This document shows, in pieces, positions 11,801 through 23,449 of a stretch of DNA of 64,000 bases. The translations under genes were made by a program, and so were the position numbers. Under the pieces are notes generated by a model. It was not told the origin of the DNA, searched no databases, and worked only from the letters and a program-made list of their open reading frames with translations. The stretch is from Podarcis raffonei (Eukaryota > Chordata > Lepidosauria > Squamata > Lacertidae). Within the stretch, counting starts at the first letter, position 1; each line of letters starts with the position of its first letter. The DNA is taken from contig NC_070603.1 in assembly GCF_027172205.1 (NCBI RefSeq), forward strand, positions 41,178,501 to 41,242,500, in the 5' to 3' direction.

Positions 11801-14800
11801 CTGATGTGAGGCCTGAATCTGGGTCCACAAATTGGCTCCGACACAATATTCAGGGCAACCTGGGCAGCACTCAAATTGTATCCAGTCCTAAGTCAATTCA
11901 GGGGGCTGTGCTAATTTTTATTTTTATTTTTAAACTCTAATTAAACATAATTTTTTATTTTTAAACTCTAATTAAACAACTCTAATTAAACATATTTTTA
12001 AACTCTAATTAAACATAATTTTTGGGAGGTGAGAGGCAGAAAAAAGAGGCACTGGGTTTCTTCTCTCCCCCCACCCACCCCCGCCACCTACCCCATCCAT
12101 AGTCCAAATAATGAATCCCGCCCCCTCATTTCTCTGTCATAACATTCCGCTTAATTAACTCATTTGATGCCAATTCTGCTAGTATTGCCTGCAGCAGAGT
12201 TTCAGTTGGCTCACAAGGCCATGTTGACACTAAATAAAAATAAACCCAAGGAATGGAAATGTGTTGATGATTAAATGGTACAAAGATGCTCCAACCAGAA
12301 TCTATTGATGAGCATAGACTGAGCTCACAAAGACAAGAATTATGATGTTGAAGATGGAATTTTGAATAAGTTAGTAAGTATAAACACATTAGTATTACAG
12401 TGGTACCTCAGGTTACATACGCTTCAGGTTACAGACGCTTCAGGTTACAGACTCCGCTAACCCAGAAATAGTGCTTCAGGTTAAGAACTTTGCTTCAGGA
12501 TGAGAAGATAAATTGTGCTCTGGTGGTGCAGCGGCAGCAGGAGGCCCCATTAGCTAAAGTGGTGCTTCAGGTTAAGAACAGTTTCTGGTTAAGTATGAAC
12601 CTCCATAACAAATTAAGTACTTAACCCGAGGTACCACTGTATTAGTAAATAGAATCAAAGAAGCCATGCATGGGGGGGGGAGTCACAAGTGTTTATGGGG
12701 AAAGGGAAAGGTGTAACAATAGTTGATTAAATGTGGATATACAACTGCAATGTTAAAGGCGAAGAATACATGACGAATTTTATTTATAGTATTTGAATAT
12801 TCAAAGTTATGTGTCTTACCTATATCATTTGAATATGTAATGTATGTAAATAAATAAATAAATAAATAAATAAACCCCAACAATTTTCACTGAAAAAATT
12901 TGCACACAGTATAATCTTCAGTGTGCACACCTAAGAAGTGTAGGTAGATGGGGGCCGCTATGGGGCGCATCGGAAGATGGCCGTCAATACCATCTCTCTG
13001 GCTCACTTGAGGTAATTAAGAGGCTGTAATGGGAGTATGCAGCCTCCCTCGTTACCCCAAGCGGATGGGGAACGCTGCCTTGCCTGCTGTGCCCATAATA
13101 CACCCCCGGATTCGAAAGGGGGTGAGGGCACTAGGCACAAAAGCCCTCGTGAGGGTCGGCTCTCCTGGACGCTGTCTCTGATCTGCGCAGCTAGTTGCGG
13201 GAGCTCTATATAAACAATCAGGACAGAAGGAAACGCACATACTTCGAGCGAAGATCGGGAGTAAAATCTGCTAACTAAAGGGATCTCTGGGAGGTGGAGC
13301 GACGCGCTGGACTTAACAATAAATCAAGAAGAATAAATCAAGAAGAAGACTCATCAAAGGATCGGTATGTCGGAGCGAGACTGAAAAGGAGGGAGGGAGA
13401 AAAACTTTTCTTTTTTTGCCTTATGTGAGTACCCAATAATCCCCCCCCAAAAAAAAAAGAATCGTTGCCATTGCTGATTACAAGCAGGAGTAATAAGAAC
13501 TGTGTGGAAATTAACTACTACGCAAGGACGTGACTTATGGGAGCATCGGGAAACGAAAGTAAGTCCTTTGTGATGCAGTCATAAAAAGAGATTCATTGTG
13601 GTAGGCTCGCCCGCAGGAATCCAGGGGGAGGAGGGCTAGGCTGTTACTATGTTGGAGTGTGGGTTCAGCTTAGCAGGGCCCCCTGAGAAAAATTTATGAG
13701 GGAGCAGCGGACCTGGGGAGATCAAGACAGACTGCCGGAATGTTTTGAACGGAGGTGTTGAAATGGCGTCTGTCTACTTTTATGGCTCTTGGATGAGTGT
13801 AAAATCCACACAGGACATAACACGTTTGTTTGCAACCCGCTTGTGGAGATTATCAGAGATCATAAAGAAAGGAATATATGATAACAACAAGAAGATGAGG
13901 AAAACAACAAAGAGAAGATTGTGAATATTATTTTGACAGAACTGTGTAATTAAAGCAGCAACAAGAGAGATGATCAGATTCTCTTTCGGAGCTCGAAGCA
14001 TGGGTACCCCCAACAAAAATTTTAAAAATTTGGCTGTGTAATTTGGAATTATTGTGATTTGGAATTAATGTGATGTGATTGGCCTGTTAATAAAAATTAT
14101 TTTTTTAAAAAAGAAGAAGTGTAGGTAGACTGTCATAGGCATTACTGGATTAGTGGAAAATATTAAGGTGGAAGTTCAACACATGAGTTGGGGTTCACAT
14201 GAGCGTGGAGAGAGTTGAAAGGACAAATGGGAAAAGCTTGCCTCCCTGCTGCCACTGAGCCCGACAGCCACATATTCTAACTATGTCAGAAGCTTACATA
14301 CTATAAGTGCCCATTCCAATATACCGGTACAATCGAATAAATGCCCTCTCCTTGCCCTGGGATAGTGCTTTCTAGGTTTTATTTTTTAATGAGCTAGGTG
14401 ACCTTTTGTGGCTGCCAGTGCCTCCACCAGGCAAACAGCTTCCTCCTGCACCCTTTCAGACATTGATCTCTTCCCCATTCCAAAGTCTCTCAGTGTCATA
14501 ATTGTGAATCTGCGCAGCTCTCTCCATTGCATGTCGCTAGAGTTGTCTATCCCTGGAAAAAAAGAGGGGAAGGTCATTCCGTCAGTTCTTGACCCAACAG
14601 GAACCAGCAGGAAGTTTCTACATGAAAAGGTGGTTCTGGTGCTTTCCACCTTAAAATTATATCGCCATTTGTAGTTACAGTTCAGCAACCAGTTGTTCCC
14701 ATTCTTTCAATTAACCTGATAAGGTAGGCCACAACAGCCCAGTCCCAGGTAAGATCCTCCCCCTATTGTGTGGGCAGGTGGTCCCTCTCCCAACCCGGCC

Positions 14801-17800
14801 TGATCACCTTGGCAACACCTCCCCAGGTGGGATTGGGCAACTGGCTGAGTTAGGCGGAGACCTCCAGGTATCCCACCTGGGGAAGATGAAGATGAAGCCA
14901 AGCCTGCGGTAATGGTGCCACATAGGGTAGAGGGGGCTGCGCACGACCACGCAAAGTGCGCCCCCCATTTAATGTGAGGAGCGGTCATTCTCTCAATTAT
15001 CCTGATAAGGTAGGCCACAACAGCCAAGTCCCGTGTTGTGTAAGGGATTTTTGCTCTTTGGTAGAGTAAGTATGTCCAGTTCAGCATACTAATGGATGGC
15101 AGGAGACAGGACACACTGCCTTGCCTGACTCCAGGCCACATTGTTGGCTGCTGTTGGGGTGGGAAAGTGAAATCATGTCACCCATGTTCAGAATGGCATG
15201 CTTTGGCCCAGGAGAGACGTAGCAACATATACAGTTGCTATTTTCAGTTTGCAGACTCAATAAATGGATGATGCTTTGAGTGGCAAGTTTATATTTATGA
15301 GTGTTTATGGGCGGGACAGTTTCCCTTGGGGGGCAGAAAAGCAGGTTCTTTGAGGGGGAATTGATTTTCAAAAATGGTTCTTTGGAGAAGCGGGCCACAG
15401 CAAACAATAATGCCTTGCTTGATAGTGTTTGTCTTTCTTTCCTAGACATGATGCTTATTATCATGGTTATACAAATAGCAGCTACAGAGAAGTCTGCGCA
15501 AAACTGGGACCATGGAGGTTAGACTCTCTCTACATGCCACCATGGTAACAAAAATCACCTCTCTGAGGCTTCTAATTGCCTCTTAAATCTCTCATTGGTG
15601 CACATGGGGAACAAATTGCCCTGAAATGCATATACAGCTTTAGAAAGACACTTTTTGATGGCAAGTAGAGAGAGTCAAGCTTCTCCTTCCCATTGTCTAT
15701 GGCCTCAAGATTACTCAGACTTCTTTGTGCTGGCTATTTATGAACAAAATGTTATTGGTACTCACACAACTAGTTTGGCCCTGAATTGGGGACTGCATTA
15801 CAAATCAAAGTGGAGCTGAGCTATACATAAAAAATAAGAAGAAATAGCCTACCATGGCCTTTGGTCATTCGTTCACTGATGGGGCTGCTAAGACGCCCAC
15901 CAAACTCTTCAGCATGATCCATCAGAGCATCTTTTACTGCATCAAATCCACAAAGTACGACCATAGGTTTGGGTCCCATCCAGACAGTGAATATAGGGCC
16001 ATATTTCTCAACCAGCTGAAGACACAAAGACAGTGTTATTTAATTAGGCAGTGAAACTTCCACTGGAGTAATTATCTTAAGGAACGGTTGCAATATCTCT
16101 TAGGGCACCTGCAGCTTGTTTTGTGCGGGGTTTTGTAGGCATATGCTGCAACATGTCATTGATGCATTAACAGTGCATTAGTGGCAGAATTCAGCTTTAT
16201 TAGTTGTTCTGCAATGCATCTCAGTATTATTACATTATTGCCGTCTGGAGGGATACATTTATTTATTTCATAAAATTTACATCCATGCATTGTATATACT
16301 GGAGTGCAACAAAAGACACACACACCTGAACATCTGGGCTATTACTAGCTACAGTATTTGAACAGGAAGCTATGGGACGTGCACTGACTGGAATAAAACA
16401 GTGTGTCCACCTCAGGACTTTTGCAAGTGCAAACAGTATTTGAAATGGGATTATGTCACCATGAGTACAGTACAAATAATCATGAATGCACAATAAAAAG
16501 GACATCTGGATGGCTCCTGGGAGAATGGGCTGCTAGAACGCTGTTCTTCCTGAATGAGGAGGAACCACATTTAGAACTGCCTCCATAAAGAAAGAGAGTC
16601 TTGTGAAATCTTATATTCAGCCCCACCAACTTCGTCAGGTGTTTGATTCACTTTAACAGGTATGACACTGCAATAGGTATCACATCATACATTTCAGTAT
16701 GATCAACCACTGCTTCATATCTCTAAAGCATAACCATATAATTATGTCCAGGCCAATCAATGAATACAGAGCCATGCTTCTTGACATGCTGCCTGGTTCT
16801 GCTTCAGCTTGTTATTTATCACATTTGGGGACAACTGCCCTAAGTGATCTTCTAAAAATTATTTAGGTTACAGTGCAATACTGTTATGGAAGTATATTGG
16901 AATTTACTCCCATGTGACCTACCAACCACAATCAGGGTTTTAAAGTATGCACAGAGTCTCCATGAGTAGTGGAGAGCTTTTCACATGTTATAGGTATCAT
17001 GCAGTGGAAGGGACAGGGCTTGGCAATGTGCCTACACTACCTTTGACTGGATGTGTTTACACATATACCCGGATGCAGCTAGCTTGCAACTTAATGGTTT
17101 CAGAATTCCATCTTGGAAACCACCCTGTGATCCTCAGATGATGAGCAGTATAAAAATTTAATAAATAAATAAATAAATAAATAAAAATCTAATGTATATT
17201 GCTGCTGCTGTGCTTTTTCTAAATGAATATTGCTATTTATTGTGAGTCCTTCAGTTAGGGTGCCTCCCGACTGTCATTATTTTGCAAGAAGGATTCAAGC
17301 ACATACCATAATTTTGGGTCTGTGCAGTTAACATAATCCTAGTGCAATAAATCCACTTTAAAAAAGAGGACTTTTTGCTGTTTTGAAAGCGATGGGGAAA
17401 TACATTGAAAAGCATGGGATGAATAAATGACTATAAGCAACCTGCAAGCTAACCAGGATGAATGAAGAATGAATGAATGCTCATTATCATAGAACCACCA
17501 TGAAAGCAAATCAGAACAATTGTTTAATAAAGATATAACTTCTTTTTAAGTCTTGTGCAAGCAAATCAGAATGAATGATGAATGCTGAATAAACCAATGG
17601 TCTGGAGGGATCTTAAGTTGATTCAGGGAAGCTCTAAAAAGCATGCAAAATAGACACATGCCAACAGTAAACAAAAACAACAAAAAAAACCTAGTAAAAT
17701 CAAGTAATAAAAAATGCAAATAAAAATAAGGAAAGAGAAGGGAAGCAGAAATCTGTGCCTTTATTATAAGGAAGAATGGAAAAGTATATAAGCAAAAGAG

Positions 17801-18094
17801 GGAACAATTAACCTTCTGTCCTTCCTCTACACATTGCTTCATTCCAGGCAATGGTTGTTTATGCCGTGCCACAGCGACAAAGGAACAGAGGGAAACCGCA
17901 ACAAGAAATGGATTTACCTTTGAATAGTTTTTGCTCAGAGGCAGGACATCTTTCTGCAGCAGGTTCCCCAGGAAGAACCAGGGAGTGGGGCCTGGAGGTA
18001 GCTGACTTTTCTTCTTGTACATTTTTAAGGAATAGAAAATGAAGATGGAGAGAACCCAGAGAAGGAGCAGAGCTCCTGTTACAGCCACTTCCAT
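5873..18094 (-). CDS. Gene B: CYP2 family cytochrome P450, 9 exons, 495 aa
   Basis: A haem-thiolate monooxygenase, by family knowledge anchored in the endoplasmic reticulum and fed electrons by P450 reductase. Coding exons: 17918-18094, 15853-16015, 14403-14552, 11421-11581, 9695-9871, 9348-9489, 8707-8894, 8007-8148, 5873-6060. These are the standard nine CYP2 exons with matching phases and AG acceptors. Seen in the protein: hydrophobic anchor 1-24, PPGP hinge 33-36, WRELR 123-127, I-helix AGTGTT 300-305, ExxR (EILR) 357-360, and haem loop FSAGKRSCIG with Cys 438. The usual acidic I-helix residue (AGTETT in many CYP2s) is Gly here. No stop or frameshift was found. The exon 3 donor is GTCACC, weaker than the GTAATC of gene D. 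A likely poly(A) signal lies at 5627-5632. Gene B is paired with D by the tandem duplication. Subfamily is unresolved (2K, 2W, 2C or 2J-like). Confidence -1.
6435..6509. mobile_element. MITE fragment (right end)
   Basis: About 75 bases ending AACCAAGGTACCACTG|TA, the right end of a family 1/2 MITE. Absent from gene D intron 8. Confidence -1.
6541..6712 (+). repeat. L2-like LINE 3' end with triplet repeat tail
   Basis: Contains 'ggcccagagtggctgggg' and 'gggcggggtataaataata', then ATT/ACT triplets; the same end style is seen at 31310-31376. Intron 8 of gene B, not in gene D. Confidence -1.
7228..7927 (-). mobile_element. Sauria-type SINE, split by a solo LTR
   Basis: tRNA-related head at the right (near 7860-7927) and Bov-B-like tail at the left, so minus orientation. 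The matching SINE at 42281-42644 is uninterrupted. The SINE body is split by 7379-7727. Intron 8 of gene B. Confidence -1.
7379..7727. mobile_element. Solo LTR inside a SINE
   Basis: 349 bases starting TGTGATGGCC and ending CAGCACA, flanked by the 5-base repeat CCAGA (7374-7378 and 7728-7732). The uninterrupted SINE at 42281 shows the empty site. A TATA-like GATAAAAG lies inside. Fossil LTR of unresolved family; no internal region or second LTR. Younger than the cassette duplication. Confidence -1.
9044..9083 (-). other. Vestigial mini-copy of exon 7 start inside intron 6 of gene B
   Basis: On the minus strand a sequence ending TTACAG is followed by codons for [10 protein letters not shown] and then GTAAGG, a near-ideal donor. 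This copies the intron 6 / exon 7 junction (true exon 7 starts at 8894 with KVQQEIDEV). The flanking bases upstream also resemble the true intron 6 end of gene C. If spliced it would give a 29-base exon that breaks the frame. The same fragment sits in gene D. Confidence -1.
10163..10580 (+). repeat. Decayed L2-like LINE 3' piece
   Basis: Broken reading frame resembling the C-terminus of the L2-like element at 30600-31376 ([19 protein letters not shown] against [19 protein letters not shown]). Intron 4 of gene B; gene D keeps only the first part (about 45676-45800). Confidence -1.
12398..12639 (+). mobile_element. TA-flanked MITE, family 1
   Basis: TA|CAGTGGTACCTCAGG...CCGAGGTACCACTG|TA: both inverted ends and the TA duplication are intact. 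Intron 3 of gene B; absent from the matching place in gene D. Confidence -1.
12949..14113 (+). mobile_element. HAL1-like non-autonomous L1 derivative, copy 1
   Basis: Flanked by a perfect 16-base target duplication (AAGAAGTGTAGGTAGA at 12933-12948 and 14114-14129); the unoccupied site is seen near 47018. The 5' end resembles an L1 leader (GGCGCATCGGAAGATGGCC). The 3' end runs GTTAATAAAAATTATTTT and an A-rich tail. It shares both ends and an inner reading frame fragment with the copy at 52843-53960 but has no reverse transcriptase. Intron 3 of gene B. Confidence -1.
14701..15032. repeat. 46-base direct repeats flanking a 240-base insertion
   Basis: 14701-14746 and 14987-15032 are nearly identical ('gataaggtaggccacaacag' in both). 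Gene D lacks the segment (47570-47620 joins the flanks). Intron 2 of gene B. Either a tandem duplication with inserted DNA or an element with a very long target duplication. Confidence -1.
17156..17186. repeat. (AAAT)n microsatellite
   Basis: Run of about seven AAAT units in intron 1 of gene B. A similar run lies at 12842-12873 in intron 3. Confidence -1.
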
Positions 18095-18381
18095 CTTCCT
18101 CTGAGGCTCTTCTTTTGGTGAAATATATCCAGGAAACTACTTAAAAAAGACAAGGTGAAAACACAACTGCTTATTAGAACCCCAGCCAAACCCCAACTTC
18201 AACCTTCTCCAAATAATCTTAGTTCCTTTATTTCCAGTATGTGTTCCATTAGGAAAGGTTGGTTAATCATCAACATAAGCTCTAGACCTGGGCTGAAAAT
18301 AGGTTAATTTCTATGCTTTTCAACATCAAGGTTGGGTACAGACTTACATGTAACTGATATGAATGCTCATTTCCTTTAACA

Positions 18382-18631
18382 CAGTCGTACCTTGGAAGTC
18401 AAATGGAATCCGTTCCTGAAGTCCGTTCAACTTCCAAAATGTTTGAAAACCAAAATGTGGCTTCTAATTGCCTGCAGGAAGCTCCTGCAGCCAATCAGAA
18501 GCTGCAGAAGCCCCATCAGACGTTCAGCTTCCAAAAATAGTTCACAAATTAGAACGCTATGTTCCAGGTTTGCGGCGTTCAGGAGCCAAAATGTTCAAGA
18601 ACTAAGCTATTCAAAAACCAAGGTCCAACTG
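18382..18631. mobile_element. TA-type MITE, family 2, upstream of gene B
   Basis: Starts CAGTCGTACCTTGG and carries the same inner palindrome as 36064-36313, in the same order. The matching site upstream of gene D (about 51530) is empty, so it inserted after the duplication. It lies about 290 bases upstream of the gene B start codon. Confidence -1.
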
Positions 18632-20589
18632 TAATATATATTTTTAAACCACAATATCCACATTCAAACACAACCACCCGCCCAGCACCAACAACTTCAC
18701 CCTTTTATCCATCCATGGGCATCCTAATGCTGGTAAGGATGATAGGCCAGACCCCTCTGTGAGTAGATTCCTAGTCAGATCTGAGCTGGCATCTCCCAAT
18801 TTCAACCAGCGTCTAGAAGTAATTGATCTACTTCGCAGCAAATAAATTCTGGAAATGCCACCAAGTTTTGACTGAAATCAAGTGAGCCACGCACCCACCC
18901 TGAAAGGAAATATATAACTCTCCACGGCCTTATCTACCTTTGTCAAATGTAGTGCAGCAAATCACTGAATAAATTGGGAGAGCTTTCATGGCCAATGAAC
19001 AAGCCGACCTGAAAGTCACATTGAGCTTGCCAGTCTGGATAAACAGGAAGTGTGTTACAACACAGATAGTGAAGCAATCACCCTTGTGAAAAGAAGCATT
19101 AAATTAGACTCCATGGTACAAATAACCGATGTGCAATCGATATCTGCTATTGAAAACATTGTCAATATTTGGTGCGTTCATCCTTCATTTTCAGTCACGT
19201 TCAGTCACAAGTTTCTTACCCGATGCATTTTCCAGCTAGGACATAGGATATGGATGAAGGAAACAGAATATTTTTTAAGTAAGTTAATATATTTGAGAAA
19301 TACTTATTGTCATGCCTGCCTCTAGAACATTTTCGTATCAATTAAAAATTAGGGCTAAGCTTTATTTGTGGAAAAACTCCTGAGTAATCTTATTGAGCCT
19401 TAAAATATTTATGTTATTTCAACAAAACATGTAAATAAACATAGCAAAACAGGGTGGTCCAAGGGTCACATGTAGCCCTCAAGGTCCTTTTTGGTGGCCC
19501 TTGGCAACATCTGATGGCCCCCCCAGCACTCAAATTCCTTCCCAAAGTCAGGTAAGCAAGGCCCTGGGCTTTAGGAAGGAGGCATGAAGGTAGGCTCTGA
19601 CAGGGTCCCAGAGTCCTCCTGTCTCCATCACAAAGCCTAGTTAGTGCTTTTCCAGCTTTGAGAAGGAAGTGGGGGGCTCTAGAATGCTGCCAGAGCCTCA
19701 CGCCTTCTCCTTCCCAAAGCCTAGCACCACTGAAGTTTGGTTGGGGGTTGTCAAATTTTGGGCTCACTCGCTCCTGCTGTGAAGCATGGCAATGAATGAC
19801 CCATAAGTACTCTTGCAGCCCACTTGCAATCAAAGGTTGGACCTACCCATCCATGAACAACAGATGGGTAGGGGAAGAACTTTTCTCTTGCTGTGAAATT
19901 TAAATAAAACTGAAATTTAATCCAAGCCAGAGGAAGCAGGAGAAAGTTCAACTTTCCTCTCCTTCAAGGGTTCTTCCCCTCAAAGGTATTCAAATTCAGC
20001 TGGAGAAAACTTTTTATTGGCATCTATAGCATTAAGTAACAGATAGAAATGTGCTCTCTCAGTTCTTCCATGCACATCTTTTCCTGCATTGTTTCAACGA
20101 ATGGAGATGGGGGAGACAAGAAGCATATTTTGAGCAAGAAGCCCAAAAGGCAACTTCCTTCTCTCCACACTCTTCTGCTGCTACCCCACCCCCGACCCCA
20201 AGCAAGTAAACATGCTGACCTGGGCACCTTCTATATAATTATCTCTCACATTCTTGGTAGCTAAGCACAAGTCCCTGTGGCAACCCAGTTGTGTAAGAAT
20301 AATCAGTCAAGAGAATAGACATATTTCTTTTGAGGGTGGGCGATAGCATTAAAAGTAAATTTTAAAGGCAGGAAGTAAAGACAGAAAGTATGGCATTTTA
20401 CTTAAAAAAAAATGAATTGGAACAGTTGTGTGGCATGACAACATGACCCAGAGACAAAAGCACAATTCTAAAAAGCTTATGATGACAAGAAAATATATCA
20501 AGATAGACAGTCCTTATAGACCCTCCAAGTTTCCCTATTTTCCAGGGAGAGTCCTTAGGATGTCCCTATTTTCATCAGAGAAAAGTTGG

Positions 20590-20710
20590 GGGGTATGGAG
20601 TTATGCAGCCCCTGGGTCATGGAGATGTAACTTTACAATCTTTAGAAGGCATCTGAAAGCAGACTTGCATAGTTTTATTTTGTTTTTATATGTGTTGGAA
20701 GCCTCTCAGA
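20590..20710 (+). repeat. L2-like LINE 3' end fragment
   Basis: Sequence ending 'tttttatatgtgttggaag', resembling L2-like tails. Matches 54955-55131, and the cassette alignment stops within it. Confidence -1.
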
Positions 20711-20904
20711 GTGTAGATACTTGTCCAGGATGGGACACGGTTGCTCCACATAAAAGATTGCCTTCTTGCAAGAAGGTTTAAAGCTCATGTGTAGATATGT
20801 GTGGATTTCTTGAGACACGTGTAACAATTAACAAATTTTGAGCTGAAGTGTGAGTGTGAGGGACTGGAAGAGCTAGTTTAATGGCACTTATTTATCTCCT
20901 AGAA

Positions 20905-21040
20905 CAGGCATAGGCAAACTCGGTCCTCCAGATTTTTGGGAACTACAACTCCCTTCATCCCTCACCACTGGTCCTCTTAACTAGGGATGATGGGAGTTGT
21001 AGTCCCAAAACACCTGGAGGGCCACGTTTGCCTATGCCTG
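20905..21040. mobile_element. hAT-type MITE
   Basis: Palindromic element with ends CAGGCATAGGCAAAC...GTTTGCCTATGCCTG and an 8-base target duplication (TCCTAGAA / TGCTAGAA). It splits DNA that is continuous at the matching place in gene C intron 8 (about 24720). Confidence -1.
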
Positions 21041-21128
21041 TGCTAGAACTACCAGATTTCTCCCAGCACCCCAATCCCAACCACACATAGGCCACCAACC
21101 CCAATCGGACCTGGATCCATCAGGTCAC

Positions 21129-21769
21129 CTGCAGAAAAAGGCATGAAGGCATTTATTTTTTATTTTTTATTTTTGGAATTGACCCTTCTCCTCCAAGAAA
21201 TGACCGGGTTAAACTTTTTTGGAGTCTCCCAATGATAAGAGTCAAAGTGCAAAGTTGTGAGCAGTGGACAGCAGCTCCCTTCAGGGAGAAGATGAAGATT
21301 ACAGTACACATAAATATAATAGGAAACAGCTTTCTTTCATGAAGAAAGAAATCACTGTCTCTTTTGTCAGAAAGTGATTTCTAAAACTGGTTCTCTTGCA
21401 TAAAAACAAGTCGTTGCACAGCATTCTGAAAAATCACCATGAATGGGGTTGAAGTGGAGAACCAACCTTATATTTTATCCACACTGTCTGGGACTTTGGG
21501 AAATCAAGGCCATTCACGTGATGATAAATCTTCCCATTTCCCTCTCTGTAGTAATCTGATCATTCCATGTGTGAAACACACCTGAGGGATAACGTAACCC
21601 TGGAATTCTGTACGGCACATTGTGTCTTGTGGTAAGCTCTCAAGGCTCTCTTCTTCCTATCGTTGAACCTCATGGACAACAGCATTGGTATAGGGCATCT
21701 TCACCCTATCTTCCATGCCAGGGACATGGTTGGCACCTCTCACCTCATCGATCTACTGTTGAACTTTTG
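21129..21769 (-). pseudogene. CYP2 relic: exons 7 and 8 only
   Basis: Two exons of a gene C type P450 remain between the 3' end of gene C and the 5' end of gene B. Exon 7 (21582-21769) keeps its 188-base length and reads VQQ, then a stop where C has VQQEIDEV; a second stop follows the CGA of the ExxR motif, and its acceptor AG is lost (AA). Exon 8 (21129-21278) keeps WETPKKFNP but is frameshifted and carries an A-rich AAAAATAAAAAATAA insertion. The intron between them still aligns to intron 7 of gene C. I see no exon 9 or exons 1-6 nearby. This is a dead partial duplicate. Confidence -1.
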
Positions 21770-23449
21770 TTGTATTAAAAAACAACATTGAGAGCTCTTT
21801 TTCCTGATTTCTGAAACCACTACACATCTGACACAGTGAAAGCCTTCAACATTCTCCAACTGGAAGGAAAAGGAAAACTCAAGCAAATTATCTTACTGAC
21901 AGGAGCTCATCTTTTAACACTTCGATTTTGGCTTTTTAGTTTAGGAAAATATTTAACTGGAAGGCATCCTTATGGGTGTTTTAAAAACTTTGTGTGGCAT
22001 GTAGAACAGAGTGGAAACTTTATGCACTCCCCTCACACAATACATTTTTATTGATTGATTGAATTTATATTCCCACTCTTCATTGCCATCTGTATGGTAG
22101 GATGCTCATATCTCTGTTATTTCCAAGCCTGGTAAAGACCAAGCCAGCTGGGCAAATTATAAGCTAATTCTGTAATTAATGTAGATACCAAGGCACTAAC
22201 AATATTTCTTGCCTGTAATAGTAATTCAGTCTGCAATATTGACATTAGAACACCAAAATCAGTTGGACCTTTTCCCCCAAGGCTGCTTTAAGCAATAAAA
22301 GAATCAACACAGCTGCATTTTCTTTTCTCTTGATGCTAAAAAAAGTATCTGAAATATATATATATTTCTGAAGGCAATTTATTTTTGGTACACTGAAAAA
22401 TGGATTTCTTCACGAATTTACGGATTGGATTAGAATTTAATTTCAATCTTTAAAATTTCTTAATCCCCCCAAAGAAACGGATATTATTGCATGTTTTTGC
22501 TGCATGTAGAAATGTAATAATAATAATAATAATAACTACTGCTTTATTTTTTAGTTTTTCAGGCAAAACTAGATTTATTATTTTCCTAAACATATCTTTT
22601 GTAAAACAAAAACAAAATATATTGACATAGTATTTCATTTAGTTAGGATCCTTATTATATTTCAAAATTACTGTCATAGCCTTAATTCATAATTCAGGTA
22701 ATTTTTTGTTTTTAGAGTCCCATGGACTGCAAGAAGAACAAACCTATCCATTCTGAAGGAACTCAGCCCTGAGTGCTCACTGGAAGGACAGATCATAAAG
22801 CTGAGGGACCAATACTTTGGCCACCTCATGAGAAGAGAAGACTCCCTAGAAAAGACCCTGATATTGGGAAAGATGGAGGGCACAAGGAGAAGGGGACAAA
22901 CTGTTTTGCAGTATCTGCTTCACACGCACTTGTAAAGGTATTATCACTTGACATTCCATTCATTTTTGGAGCCTTGTTTTACTTCTGTTCTGTTTACTGT
23001 GAATAATTGGCATTGAATAACCGGCAATGTGTGGCACTGAAAAGTGAGGATAGCAACACATTATCACCCATGCAACCTGCTAACAACTACTAGCTAGGAT
23101 GATGGGAGCTGATGTCTGAGAATATCTGGATTAGCCTGTTCAATTTCTGCCTTGTCCAGGGGTGCTAACTTTAATAAAATATGGGGGGGGGTAAGTCCTG
23201 CCCTGCATAATTGATCACAAGATGTGGCATATGCACCCCATTTGAATGGTAATATCTATCAACTTGGGGGGCAGCCTCCTCAAATATTTTACTGGGGGGC
23301 GGCTCCTATGGTCTGTTCCACCTAAGCTTGGAATATTTGGTTTTCCTCAGTACTGTTGGATTCAAATCTCTCAGTGCTTCCATTCTACTTACTACAAATA
23401 GTTTTGGAGGCACTGACTTGATCCCTTCTGCTTAGTTTACCTCACTGGA
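21770..23449. other. Spacer between exon 7 relic and gene C 3' end
   Basis: No CYP2 exon recognised. Contains a Bov-B fragment (22717-22905), an AT-rich stretch with an ATA triplet run (22516-22535) and the 3' UTR of gene C at its right end. Confidence -1.
22717..22905 (+). repeat. Bov-B (RTE) LINE fragment
   Basis: Reads as the C-terminal part of the Bov-B reverse transcriptase protein across frames: 'atactttggccacctcatga' then 'gaagactccct', typical of the FGHLMRREDSLEKT stretch. 5'-truncated and without a clear tail. Confidence -1.

Larger units (their letters stand above)
18095..21128. other. Upstream region of gene B
   Basis: Presumed promoter side of gene B. It aligns with 51250-55060 up to about 20700. 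It holds a MITE (18382-18631), an L2-like tail near 20590-20710 and a hAT-type MITE (20905-21040). I could not point to a convincing TATA box or conserved factor site. No coding exons seen. Confidence -1.

Noticed and set aside
18095-18380. TATA box and liver-factor sites upstream of gene B
   Set aside because: AT-rich words such as ATATATTTC occur but none stands out from the background, and the transcription start is unknown.
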